NCBI RefSeq assembly: GCF_019047785.1
Contig: NZ_CP077290.1
Location: 4,030,001-4,094,000, forward strand
DNA length: 64,000 bases
Source of the DNA: Enterobacter cancerogenus
GTDB taxonomy: Bacteria; Pseudomonadota; Gammaproteobacteria; Enterobacterales; Enterobacteriaceae
Direction: 5' to 3'
In this document: in pieces, positions 48,474 to 56,815 of the stretch
Layout of the letters: each line of letters begins with the position of its first letter
Numbering within the stretch: position 1 is the first letter of the stretch
The notes under the pieces: model-generated
Databases searched by the model: none
Told to the model about the DNA's origin: nothing
Seen by the model: the letters and a program-made list of their open reading frames with translations, nothing else
Position numbers and translations under genes: made by a program

Positions 48474-49895
48474 TTAAAGATCCCCCATCAGGTGCTCTAC
48501 CAGCAGCGGAATCGGTCTTCCAGACGCCACGCTCCGTCCACCCTCACGCCATAACGCCGTTCCGCTGATATCCAGATGCGCCCACGGAATGGTCGGCGGG
48601 CAGAAGTGGTGCAGCAGCCAGGCTGCCGAGGCGCTGATTGCCGCGTTGTTGGTCGGCGTATTGCAGAGATCGGCTATCGCGCTGTCGGTCTGCTTTTTCA
48701 GCCTCGCGTCCAGCGGCAGCGACCAGACTTCGTCTGCGCACCGTTTTCCCGCCTGAGTCAGCGCTTCGCGCAGCGGTTCATCCTGGGTCATCAGCCCGCT
48801 CAGTTCATAGCCGAGTGCCTTCACCACCGCGCCCGTTAAGGTCGCCATATCGATGATGTAGCGCGCCTGCGGATGACGCTGGCTGGCCCAGGCAATGGCG
48901 TCCGCCAGTACCAGCCGGCCTTCGGCATCGGTGTTGTTGATTTCAACCGTCATGCCGTTACAGGCGCGGGCTACGCTGCCTGGCTGCATGGCGTTCGGCC
49001 CGATGGCGTTTTCTGCCAGCGCCAGCACGCCCATCATGCGCACGGGCAGCGCCAGTTCGGCGGCGGTGAGCATCAGGCCAAGCACGTTTGCCGCCCCGCA
49101 CATGTCATACTTCATGGTGTACATGCCCGCGCCTTCCTTCAGCCACAGGCCACCCGTATCGAATGTAACGCCTTTGCCCACATAGCAGCGCACCGGGCCT
49201 TCCGACGCGCCCTCATAGTGGATGGCAAGCAGGCGCGGCGGGCAGGTCGCGCCTTTGCCGACGGCATGCAGCAGCCCCAGACCCTGCTCAACGATCGCGT
49301 TTTCATCAAGCACTTCACAGCGCAGCGCGGGGAAGGCGGCGCACAGCCGCTGCGCCTCTTCGACGACAAACTGCGGTGTACAACGATCGGCTGGCATATC
49401 CGCCAGCCGCCGGGCGGCGACCATACCGCGGGCAATCGCCTGCTGCTCGCGGAAAATCACCTCCAGCTTTTCCTGCTGTTGCGCCAGACACAGCGCGGTA
49501 ATGTGGCGAACCCGCACCGCCGTGTCGTCCGTTTTCTTCAGATGCAGGTCGGCAAGCGTGTGCGCCTGGTTAAAGAGAAAACGCAGCACCTGGGCCAGGA
49601 CAACCTCATCGATATCCGTGACGTCCAGCACCACATCGGCGCTGGCGGGCGAGGCCAGCAGCGGCCTGAGCGCGGTCAGCAAGCCTTCGGTCAGGCTGTC
49701 GTGCCAGAGCGCGTCCGGTAAAAGGGTGATGCGGGCAAACGGAGCGCAGCCAAATCGCGTATCCGCAACAGTCTTTTGCGCCTGCATATCGGCTATCAGC
49801 GCGGTATCCGGTAGCCACGTGCTGTTGCTTCGGGCAATCAGATGGCTGCGCGGTGTCGCGCTTTCAGGTGTGGTAATAAGATCCCAGGTAATCAT
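48474..49895 (-). CDS. M17 leucyl-aminopeptidase-family protein
   Basis: The 473-residue protein has the M17 metal and catalytic motifs: VGKGVTFDTGG, KYDMCGAANVLG and NTDAEGRLVLADA. The N-terminal domain is unlike that of E. coli PepA, and the protein differs from PepB, which in E. coli is encoded near sseB. There is no signal peptide, so it acts in the cytoplasm, removing N-terminal residues from peptides with two metal ions. It is the last gene of a three-gene unit, two bases after the glycosylasparaginase gene, with GAGGA inside that gene as ribosome site. Confidence 0.9.
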   Translation of the reverse strand: MITWDLITTPESATPRSHLIARSNSTWLPDTALIADMQAQKTVADTRFGCAPFARITLLPDALWHDSLTEGLLTALRPLLASPASADVVLDVTDIDEVVLAQVLRFLFNQAHTLADLHLKKTDDTAVRVRHITALCLAQQQEKLEVIFREQQAIARGMVAARRLADMPADRCTPQFVVEEAQRLCAAFPALRCEVLDENAIVEQGLGLLHAVGKGATCPPRLLAIHYEGASEGPVRCYVGKGVTFDTGGLWLKEGAGMYTMKYDMCGAANVLGLMLTAAELALPVRMMGVLALAENAIGPNAMQPGSVARACNGMTVEINNTDAEGRLVLADAIAWASQRHPQARYIIDMATLTGAVVKALGYELSGLMTQDEPLREALTQAGKRCADEVWSLPLDARLKKQTDSAIADLCNTPTNNAAISASAAWLLHHFCPPTIPWAHLDISGTALWREGGRSVASGRPIPLLVEHLMGDL

Positions 49896-49897
49896 CG

Positions 49898-50851
49898 TTA
49901 GTCCTCAATCGGCGCGCGAATGCGCTCGGCGTAGGCCTGCATCCACGCCTCGTCTACGGCCTGATAATGCGTTTTCTCGCGCAGGCGTTCGGTGCGAAAT
50001 ACGGTTAGCGGTTGATGGGCGGTGGCGACCACAAACGAGAAGGTTTTGATGTTGGTCGCCGCGCCGAATTCCCCTTTGTTGTTCATACACACCACCGAGA
50101 GATCTCCCACGCGGCCAAAGCGCGACATCAGCTTGTCTTCCAGTTCAAACACCACCGAGTCTGCCGCCTGCTGCGGCGTCATGCCCTGCGCCATGCGGCG
50201 AACAATTTCGTAGCTGGTGCAGCCTTTCATCAGGTCTTCGCCCACGCCCGTGGCGGTGGCGGCACCGGTTTCGCTGTCGCAGTAAAAACCCGAGCCGATA
50301 ATGGGGGAGTCGCCCAGGCGGCCGCGTTTTTTCATAAACAGGCCGCTGGTGGAGGTGGCCACGCTCATCGATCCCTGCTTATCGAGGCCGATAATCCCGA
50401 CGGTGTCGTGCCCGTCGTATGGGCTGAGACCTTTATCCAGCGTTTCACGGCAGCGCTTGCGGTAATGCTGCATCGCGCGGTCCGTGAGCATGGTTTTGTC
50501 GCTAAAGCCCAGGCTCAGCGCCCACTCGCGCGCGCCCTGGCCGACCAGCAGGCTGTTATAGCGCTGGCGGCTAAGCGCATGAGCCACGCGCACCGGGTTG
50601 GCAATATCCACCAGATTGCCCACGGCACCGAAAGCCAGCGTGTCGCCATCCATGTAGGCCGCGTCGAGTTCCACCTCGCCGTTTTCGGTTGGCAGGCCAC
50701 CGTAACCCACGGATTTATAAAACGGGAAGTCCTCGACGGTGGCGACGGCATCCACCACCGCGTCGGCGACCGGTTTTCCCGCAGCCAGCGCGGACGCAGA
50801 CTCCGTTACGCCCTCAAGCGCCATGCGCCAGGTTGCAATAATTCCCCACAT
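49898..50851 (-). CDS. Glycosylasparaginase (N4-(beta-GlcNAc)-asparaginase) family Ntn hydrolase
   Basis: The 317-residue protein has the autoprocessing site GHDTVGIIGLD with nucleophile Thr150. Substrate motifs GRLGDSPIIGSGFYCD (177-192) and GAATATGVGE, plus N-terminal ATW (6-8) and SVGYGGLP, match human and flavobacterial glycosylasparaginase. The isoaspartyl peptidase IaaA typically reads GTVGAV at the nucleophile, so the aspartylglucosaminidase branch is favoured. Known enzymes cleave GlcNAc-Asn to the sugar amine and aspartate and need a free alpha amino and carboxyl group. Bacterial relatives are often exported, but no signal peptide is seen here. An AGGAG site precedes the ATG, three bases after the EIIC gene. 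Confidence 0.88.
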   Translation of the reverse strand: MWGIIATWRMALEGVTESASALAAGKPVADAVVDAVATVEDFPFYKSVGYGGLPTENGEVELDAAYMDGDTLAFGAVGNLVDIANPVRVAHALSRQRYNSLLVGQGAREWALSLGFSDKTMLTDRAMQHYRKRCRETLDKGLSPYDGHDTVGIIGLDKQGSMSVATSTSGLFMKKRGRLGDSPIIGSGFYCDSETGAATATGVGEDLMKGCTSYEIVRRMAQGMTPQQAADSVVFELEDKLMSRFGRVGDLSVVCMNNKGEFGAATNIKTFSFVVATAHQPLTVFRTERLREKTHYQAVDEAWMQAYAERIRAPIED

Positions 50852-50854
50852 GCT

Positions 50855-52174
50855 TTACTCCTGTTTTGCAAGGGTGGTGTCGGTTTGCGTAGCCGTGGTC
50901 AGTTCCGCTGCGCGGTACTGTTTGTCCACGATTCGCATGAAAGGCAGGTACAGCATGGCGCCAATCAGCAGGTTGATGAGTTGCATCACGCTGCCGCTCA
51001 GATGGCCAGTAACGATAAAACCGCTGATGACCGGGGGCAGGGTCCAGGGGATAAACACCCCGGTGGTGACGGCCACCGCGCCAATTTTCATCGCGACATA
51101 CTGCACGGTGACCAGCACCAGCGGCACCAGGTTGAACGGGATGAGCATGATCGGGTTCATGATCACCGGCAGGCCAAACAGGATCGGTTCGTTGATGTTG
51201 AACACCGAAGCCCCTGCGCCTAAGCGCGCTACTTCACGCATGTTTTTACTGCGGGCGAAAATCAGCATCGCAATCACCAGCGACAGCGTGGCACCCGCGC
51301 CGCCCATCCAGATCATGTCAAAAAACTGTTCGGTGATAATGTGCGGCGGCGTTGTCCCGGCCTGAATGGCGGCGATATTGTCGGTCTGGTTCTCCATCCA
51401 TAGCGGGCGAATGATGCCGTTGATCATCGAACCGGAGTTAATCCCCACCGACCACAGGATCGTGATGCTGAATACCGTCATCAGCGCGCCGAAATAGGAG
51501 GTGCCGTAGTGGCGAACCGGCGTGGCAACCACCTCATAGATGAACTGGTGAATGGTGTTGTAGTGGGTGTTTTCGAAGATGATGCGGATAACCAGCACCA
51601 GGATCATCACCAGCAGGGCAGGGATCAGTGCGGCGAAAGACTCCTGCACCGCAGGCGGCACGCCGTCCGGCATTTTGATGACCAGCTTTTTGCGCTTCAG
51701 CCAGCAGAACAGCTCCGTCCACAGCAGCGAGCCAATCATCGCCACGAACAGCCCTTTACTGCCAATCCACTCCACCGGCATAACGGTGATCCCGCCGTTT
51801 TCCGCCAGCTTGATAAACGGCGTGAGGATCAGAAATGCCACCAGCGCCAGAATCCCGCAGGAGATGCGATCTTCGCCGTAATGTTCCGCCAGGCGAAACG
51901 CCACGAGGAAGCTAATAAACAGCGACATGGTCGAAAACACCGCGTTAAACGGGATCTCGATAATGGCGCTCCAGCTTTCGCCGAAGGCCCGGGACATAAA
52001 GTGCTGATAGGCCTGATTCGGAAAGGATGAGATAACCAGCAGGATGGAGCCGACGATGATAAATGGCATGAACGAAACGTAGGCCCCGCGTATGGCACCG
52101 AGATGACGCTGCTGTGCCGTTTTGGCTGCCAGCGGCATCAGTTTTGCTTCAAGAAATCCCAGAACATTGTTCAT
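50855..52174 (-). CDS. PTS EIIC, lactose/cellobiose/chitobiose family
   Basis: The 439-residue membrane protein belongs to the Lac/Cel EIIC family: N-terminal LGAIRGAYVSFMPFIIVGSILLVISSFP, the substrate-site region NEPILFGLPVIMNPIMLIPF and TGVFIPWTLPPVISGFIVTG are typical. This family includes ChbC for N,N'-diacetylchitobiose. No EIIA or EIIB is encoded nearby, so it must borrow those (for example from chb) or work without phosphorylation. It is the first gene of the EIIC-glycosylasparaginase-aminopeptidase unit, with a CRP site upstream. Confidence 0.9.
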   Translation of the reverse strand: MNNVLGFLEAKLMPLAAKTAQQRHLGAIRGAYVSFMPFIIVGSILLVISSFPNQAYQHFMSRAFGESWSAIIEIPFNAVFSTMSLFISFLVAFRLAEHYGEDRISCGILALVAFLILTPFIKLAENGGITVMPVEWIGSKGLFVAMIGSLLWTELFCWLKRKKLVIKMPDGVPPAVQESFAALIPALLVMILVLVIRIIFENTHYNTIHQFIYEVVATPVRHYGTSYFGALMTVFSITILWSVGINSGSMINGIIRPLWMENQTDNIAAIQAGTTPPHIITEQFFDMIWMGGAGATLSLVIAMLIFARSKNMREVARLGAGASVFNINEPILFGLPVIMNPIMLIPFNLVPLVLVTVQYVAMKIGAVAVTTGVFIPWTLPPVISGFIVTGHLSGSVMQLINLLIGAMLYLPFMRIVDKQYRAAELTTATQTDTTLAKQE

Positions 52175-52321
52175 TGTGAACTCCGTACAAGATTGAGTGG
52201 CGTTGTTTATGTTATGTCTGGTGATTATCAGTGAATCGCGGCGAGCGAAAGGTGAAATCGGTCACAAAGCATTCGCTGACGCACAATAAATCTCACAAGA
52301 TTAGTTTCATGGAATGTTGCG
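52175..52321 (-). promoter_or_regulatory. CRP-type divergent promoter region of the glycosylasparaginase cassette
   Basis: A CRP-like site GGTGAAATCGGTCACA lies at 52251-52266 (9 of 10 core bases). On the minus strand a -10-like GATAAT lies at 52229-52224, giving a start near 52217 and placing the CRP centre at -41.5, a class II arrangement for the EIIC operon. The same region must hold the promoter of the divergent regulator gene. The CRP match is seen directly; the start point is inferred. Confidence 0.65.
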
Positions 52322-53140
52322 ATGGAAATTAAACTGCACGCCAATGCCACGACCACACCACGGGTTCGCCGCTACCTCCAGCAGTCGACGAAAAGCGACA
52401 GAGAGCTGGCGCAGGAGCTGGGAATTTCGGTTACCACCGTCAGGCGCTGGCGCAATCGCGAGCAGGTTGCCGATAACCATACAACGCCAAAAGTGGTACA
52501 CAAAGCATTGAGACAGGAACAGGTTGCGCTGGTGAATGTGCTGCGCGATGCCACCAGTGCACCGCTCGATGAGCTACTGCTGCTGGTGAATGAGGGGCTG
52601 GGGATTGCGGTTTCGCGGGCGACGTTAAACCGCTATCTCGGGTCTGCCAGACAAAAGGGCGCGGCGCTGCAGGGCAAAAAGGCCCTGAAGGCAGGCATCA
52701 TGCCGGATAAGCTTATGCTTTATCATCAGCCGCTGTCGCTGCATATGGACGATGGCGGTGAGCAGCATCTGCTGTGGGCGCGCGAACCGGTGAGCGGCTG
52801 GTGTCATGCCCGGCTCTATGCGGGACTGTCGCCCCAACTGCTCGCTCACTGGACGCAGGCGCTGCTGGCGGCATGCCCGGCCGATATCCAATGTGTTGAG
52901 ACTTTTGGTTTTGACGTGTCGCTGCCCGGACAGGAGGTCACCGTAAAAGCGCATGCGCAAACACGCAGTGCCGTTCAGGTTACGGTGCCGTTACGTGAGA
53001 TTATTCCGCGCGTGAGCGTCGAGCCAGCCGGAGAGTTACTCATTCAGCTGTGCGCGTTTTACAACCAGGGGAAAGCGCAGAAAAGGCTGGGGGACTGCAC
53101 GCCGCAGGCGTTTCTTGAAGCGCTGCGGCGTAAGGATTAG
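52322..53140 (+). CDS. Transposase-derived helix-turn-helix protein, probable regulator
   Basis: The 272-residue protein has an N-terminal helix-turn-helix (about 28-47, RELAQELGISVTTVRRWRNR) and a second helical DNA-binding segment (60-110, with VSRATLNRYLGSARQKG). The C-terminal half (128-268) lines up in layout with the integrase core of IS481-type transposases, ending FYNQGKAQKRLGDCTPQAFLEAL like their C-terminal signature. The first catalytic Asp position reads LYHQPL and the second VETFGFD, so the DDE triad appears lost. No terminal inverted repeats are visible. Divergent placement next to the EIIC operon suggests a local regulator. Its stop overlaps that of yfgD. Confidence 0.75.
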   Translation: MEIKLHANATTTPRVRRYLQQSTKSDRELAQELGISVTTVRRWRNREQVADNHTTPKVVHKALRQEQVALVNVLRDATSAPLDELLLLVNEGLGIAVSRATLNRYLGSARQKGAALQGKKALKAGIMPDKLMLYHQPLSLHMDDGGEQHLLWAREPVSGWCHARLYAGLSPQLLAHWTQALLAACPADIQCVETFGFDVSLPGQEVTVKAHAQTRSAVQVTVPLREIIPRVSVEPAGELLIQLCAFYNQGKAQKRLGDCTPQAFLEALRRKD

Positions 53141-53493
53141 AGGATCTCAAGCACCTGTTCCGGCGGGCGTCCGATACGCGCCTTGCCGTTTGCCACGACG
53201 ATGGGGCGTTCGATCAGCTTCGGATTGTCCATCATCGCCTGGACAAGCTCATCTTCAGAGAGACGGGTGTTATCCAGACCGAGTGATTTATACAGATCGT
53301 CTTTCTGACGCATCAGTTCGCGCGCGCTGCCCATATCCAGCATACGCAGCAGCTGGCGGATCGTCTGCGCGTCCGGCGGCGTATCCAGATACAATACGAT
53401 CTCCGGGTCAACGCCGTTAGACTTCAGCAGGCTGAGGGTATCGCGGCTCTTGGAGCAGCGGGGATTGTGGTAGATTTTTACCGCGTCTGTCAT
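53137..53493 (-). CDS. yfgD: ArsC-family oxidoreductase YfgD
   Basis: The 118-residue protein (start ATG at 53493, MTDAVKIYHNPRCSKSRDTL) matches E. coli YfgD. The active-site cysteine is in NPRCSKS, and the arsenate-reductase-like end reads NPKLIERPIVVANGKARIGRPPE. An ATG three codons upstream is too close to the AGGAG site and is rejected. Its physiological substrate is not known; no other ars genes are nearby. It lies downstream of bepA, with which it is probably co-transcribed. Confidence 0.93.
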   Translation of the reverse strand: MTDAVKIYHNPRCSKSRDTLSLLKSNGVDPEIVLYLDTPPDAQTIRQLLRMLDMGSARELMRQKDDLYKSLGLDNTRLSEDELVQAMMDNPKLIERPIVVANGKARIGRPPEQVLEIL

Positions 53494-53511
53494 AACGTGC
53501 ATTCTCCTTTG

Positions 53512-54975
53512 TTACATCTTTTCGTACGGCTTGAAGCGCTGCTGCAATCCGCGCAGCTGATCGATACGCGCATCGTAGCGCGCCTGCTGCAGGCTGCCGA
53601 GCTTAACCTGCGAACTGGCGCTGCTGAGCATTGAAATGGCCTGATCGAGACGGCCCACCAGCGCAAAGCCTTCGGCGCGCGCCGCCAGCTCCTGATCGCG
53701 GTTGCCGAGCTGCGCTTCCGCTTGCGCCAGCAGATCCCAGCCGTTTTGATCGTCTTTGTTATTAAAGGTGTAGCGGTTCAGGATCGCCGCCGCCTCGCGG
53801 GCCTGCCCACCCTGTAAGTAAGCGTTCGCCAGATTAAGCTGCAGTACCGGGTTGGTCCCCACCTCTTTCGCCCCTTTCAGACGGTTAATGGCATCGGTCG
53901 CTTTTTTCTGCCCCAGATCGATATCGGTCGCAAGGTCGAGGTACCACGGGTTGTTGGGGTCGGCGGCCAGCAGTGGCTGGAGGGCTTTACGCGCCTCATC
54001 GTACTTGCTGGCTTCCATCGCCTGCAGCGCCTGACCGTACCGGGCCGCATTTTTCTCGCGCACGTTGCCTTTTGCCAGGGCATCCAGCAGGTCGCTGGTG
54101 AGCTGGTTACGCCCGGAGTTGTACATCCCCAGGGTTCTGACCTTCGCCATGTAGAAATCCTGCGAAGACTGCACAACCACCGGGCGCATCTGGTTGGCGC
54201 GGTTGCGCGCATCCGACAGGCGGCTTTCCGGCAGCGGGTGCGTCAGCAGAATTTCGGGTGGACGCGACGAGTAGCGCGCCTGGTCGAGCAGTTTCTCCAG
54301 GAAGCTCGGCATCGCCTGCGGGTCAAAGCCCGCGCGCTGCAGCACCTGAATACCGATGCGGTCCGCTTCCTGTTCGTTTTGCTGGGTAAAGCTGATCATG
54401 CCCTGACGCGTGCCCGCCAGGGTGCCGGTCAGGGCGGCCATCCCCGCCTGCGGGCTGGCCATCGCCAGCAGGATGGAGCCGAGCGCGCCCACCCAGGTGA
54501 GCGGGGCGTTGCGCTTCTGGTCTTCCATCGCGCGGGCCAGGTGGCGCTGGGTGACGTGCGAAATTTCGTGCGCCATGACCGAAGCCAGCTGGCTTTCGTT
54601 ATCGGAGTAGCGGAATAACGCCGAATGCAGCACCACGTTGCCCCCGAAGAAGGCAAAGGCGTTGATTTCGTCGTTATTGATCAAATAGAAGTGGAAGGGG
54701 GTCTTCACCGAGTTGGCGTGCGCGACGAGGCGCATCCCCAGGCCGTTAATGTATTGCACCAGCAGCGGATCGTTGATCAACGGCGCGCTGCCGCGCAGCT
54801 GGCGGACATAGTAATCACCCATTTGCATCTCCTGACCGATGGAGAGCGTGCTTCCTGCGGTGGTACCCATATCCGGCAAGGTATCGGCCGAGTCAGCGAA
54901 AGCAGGCGCTGCCTGACCCACCGTCAACGCGGCGATAAGTGTCGCAACCAGTGTTTTTCTCAACTGCCTGAACAT
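53512..54975 (-). CDS. bepA: Periplasmic metalloprotease/chaperone BepA
   Basis: The 487-residue protein begins [10 protein letters not shown] with a signal peptide ending at AFADS. The zinc motif HEISH (His136, Glu137, His140) with the third ligand in EQEADRIG (M48 family) is followed by a C-terminal TPR domain that docks on the BAM complex. In E. coli BepA degrades misfolded LptD and BamA or helps fold LptD. The start is chosen from homology; a 48-codon upstream extension is rejected because it precedes the signal peptide. Confidence 0.97.
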   Translation of the reverse strand: MFRQLRKTLVATLIAALTVGQAAPAFADSADTLPDMGTTAGSTLSIGQEMQMGDYYVRQLRGSAPLINDPLLVQYINGLGMRLVAHANSVKTPFHFYLINNDEINAFAFFGGNVVLHSALFRYSDNESQLASVMAHEISHVTQRHLARAMEDQKRNAPLTWVGALGSILLAMASPQAGMAALTGTLAGTRQGMISFTQQNEQEADRIGIQVLQRAGFDPQAMPSFLEKLLDQARYSSRPPEILLTHPLPESRLSDARNRANQMRPVVVQSSQDFYMAKVRTLGMYNSGRNQLTSDLLDALAKGNVREKNAARYGQALQAMEASKYDEARKALQPLLAADPNNPWYLDLATDIDLGQKKATDAINRLKGAKEVGTNPVLQLNLANAYLQGGQAREAAAILNRYTFNNKDDQNGWDLLAQAEAQLGNRDQELAARAEGFALVGRLDQAISMLSSASSQVKLGSLQQARYDARIDQLRGLQQRFKPYEKM

Positions 54976-55195
54976 AACCACTGTCCTGTATGTTGGATGT
55001 GCTAATTTGACCGATGAAGCGGTATATCGTTCATCTCCACTGCCATGCGAGTGTAGCCGTGTTAAGGCATGAAGAAAATCCCATTCCTCAGGCTTTTGCG
55101 AATGATTACAGTGATACAAAAAGGAAAGTCTTTTTTGTGACAGTTAGATACAATTCACCGTCTCAGTCCCGCCATCCGATTCAGGGAAGGGTTGT
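54976..55195. other. Divergent intergenic region of bepA and perM
   Basis: This 220-bp gap should hold promoters for both genes. I looked for a sigma-E type promoter on the bepA side and found no convincing match. No gene or repeat is seen. Confidence 0.4.
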
Positions 55196-56260
55196 ATGCT
55201 CGAAATGTTAATGCAGTGGTACCGGCGTCGGTTCAGTGACCCGGAGGCCATCGCTTTGCTGGTTATTCTGGTTGCGGGATTCGGCATCCTGTTCTTCTTT
55301 AGCGGCCTGCTGGCGCCTTTGCTGGTGGCGATAGTTCTGGCGTATCTGCTGGAGTGGCCGACGGCCCGTCTGGAAAATATCGGTTGTTCCCGCCGCTGGG
55401 CGACCAGCATCGTGCTGGTGCTGTTCGTTGGCATTCTGCTGTTAATGGCGTTTGTGGTGATGCCGGTTGCCTGGCAGCAGGGGATCTATCTTATCCGCGA
55501 TATGCCCGGCATGCTCAATAAGCTCTCTGATTTTGCCGCTACGCTGCCGCGCCGCTATCCCGCGCTGATGGACGCCGGGATTATCGACGCGATGGCAGAA
55601 AACATGCGCGCCCGCATCATGACGATGGGCGATTCGGTGGTAAAATACTCTCTGGCTTCGCTGGTGGGGCTGCTGACGCTGGCGGTCTATCTGGTGCTGG
55701 TGCCGCTGATGGTCTTCTTCCTGGTGAAAGATAAAGAGCAGATGCTGAACGCCGTGCGCCGGGTGCTGCCGCGCAACCGCGGTCTGGCCGGGCAGGTCTG
55801 GGAGGAGATGAACCAGCAGATCACCAACTATATTCGCGGCAAAGTGCTGGAGATGATTGTGGTCGGCGTCGCGACCTGGATTGGCTTCGTGATTTTCGGC
55901 CTCAATTATTCATTGCTGCTGGCGGTGCTGGTGGGCTTCTCGGTGCTCATTCCCTATATCGGTGCCTTTGTCGTGACAATCCCGGTGGTGGGCGTGGCGC
56001 TGTTCCAGTTTGGTCTGGGGACCGAGTTCTGGAGCTGTTTCGCGGTGTATCTGATTATTCAGGGGCTGGACGGCAACCTGCTGGTGCCGGTGCTGTTCTC
56101 TGAAGCGGTGAATCTGCACCCGCTGGTCATCATTCTTTCGGTGGTGATCTTCGGTGGGCTGTGGGGATTCTGGGGCGTGTTCTTTGCGATTCCGCTGGCG
56201 ACGCTGATTAAAGCAGTGGTTCACGCATGGCCGGATGTACCGGCGGTGGAAGAGAAGTAG
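55196..56260 (+). CDS. perM: AI-2E-family permease PerM
   Basis: The 354-residue membrane protein (E. coli 353) has several hydrophobic segments (FGILFFFSGLLAPLLVAIVLAYLLEWP, VLVGFSVLIPYIGAFVVTIPVV) of the AI-2E/YdiK/PerM transporter family. Its substrate is not firmly known. The start at 55196 gives MLEMLMQWYRRRFSDPEAI, as in E. coli. In E. coli the hyf hydrogenase-4 operon follows; here a BIME and then bcp follow directly. Confidence 0.95.
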   Translation: MLEMLMQWYRRRFSDPEAIALLVILVAGFGILFFFSGLLAPLLVAIVLAYLLEWPTARLENIGCSRRWATSIVLVLFVGILLLMAFVVMPVAWQQGIYLIRDMPGMLNKLSDFAATLPRRYPALMDAGIIDAMAENMRARIMTMGDSVVKYSLASLVGLLTLAVYLVLVPLMVFFLVKDKEQMLNAVRRVLPRNRGLAGQVWEEMNQQITNYIRGKVLEMIVVGVATWIGFVIFGLNYSLLLAVLVGFSVLIPYIGAFVVTIPVVGVALFQFGLGTEFWSCFAVYLIIQGLDGNLLVPVLFSEAVNLHPLVIILSVVIFGGLWGFWGVFFAIPLATLIKAVVHAWPDVPAVEEK

Positions 56261-56264
56261 ATTT

Positions 56265-56336
56265 TGCCGGGTGGCGGCTTCACCTTACCCGACCTGCACG
56301 CGAATGTAGGCCGGGTAAGCGCAGCGCCACCCGGCA
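56265..56336. repeat. BIME (two inverted REP units) between perM and bcp
   Basis: REP units at 56265-56299 and 56305-56336 face each other (TGCCGGGTGGCGGCTTCACC and GTAAGCGCAGCGCCACCCGG) between convergent genes. They replace the position of the E. coli hyf operon. Confidence 0.85.
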
Positions 56337-56344
56337 CAAAAGTA

Positions 56345-56815
56345 TCACGCGTTTTCTTTTAGCCAGTTCAACACCACGTCATGGTGGTTGCTGGTTTTGA
56401 AATCATCGAACACATGCTCAACTTTCCCGTCAGCGTCAATCAGGAAGCTGATGCGGTGAATACCGTCGTAGGTTTTGCCCATAAAAGTCTTCTCGCCCCA
56501 GATGCCAAACTGTTCGCAGACCTGGTGGTCCTCGTCGGAAAGCAGCGTAAAGTTCAGCAGCTCTTTTTCCGCAAACCGTGACAGCTTTTCGGGCTTATCG
56601 GTGCTGATACCCAGCACTTCTACACCGGCTTTTTTCAGGTCATCCATGTTGTCGCGCAAACCACAGGCCTGTACGGTACAGCCCGGAGTCATGGCTTTCG
56701 GGTAGAAATAGACCAGAACACGCTGTCCCTGGAAGTCGGTTAAATTTACTTGCTCGCCGTCTTGATCCGGCAAGCTAAATTTCGGTGCGATATCACCGGC
56801 TTTCAGTGGGTTCAT
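56345..56815 (-). CDS. bcp: Thioredoxin-dependent thiol peroxidase
   Basis: The 156-residue peroxiredoxin of the Bcp/PrxQ type has the peroxidatic site YPKAMTPGCTVQACGLRD, with two cysteines five residues apart. It reduces hydroperoxides using thioredoxin. Its ATG overlaps the gcvR stop by one base (TAATG), so the two genes are coupled. Confidence 0.97.
   Translation of the reverse strand: MNPLKAGDIAPKFSLPDQDGEQVNLTDFQGQRVLVYFYPKAMTPGCTVQACGLRDNMDDLKKAGVEVLGISTDKPEKLSRFAEKELLNFTLLSDEDHQVCEQFGIWGEKTFMGKTYDGIHRISFLIDADGKVEHVFDDFKTSNHHDVVLNWLKENA

Noticed and set aside
52322..53140. An intact insertion sequence
   Set aside because: The transposase-like protein lacks the catalytic residues, and no terminal inverted repeats or target duplication could be seen.
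54976..55119. 48-codon N-terminal extension of bepA
   Set aside because: It would place extra residues before the signal peptide; homology starts at 54975.
54976..55195. Sigma-E promoter for bepA
   Set aside because: No adequate GGAACTT-type -35 with a TCAAA-type -10 at proper spacing was found.
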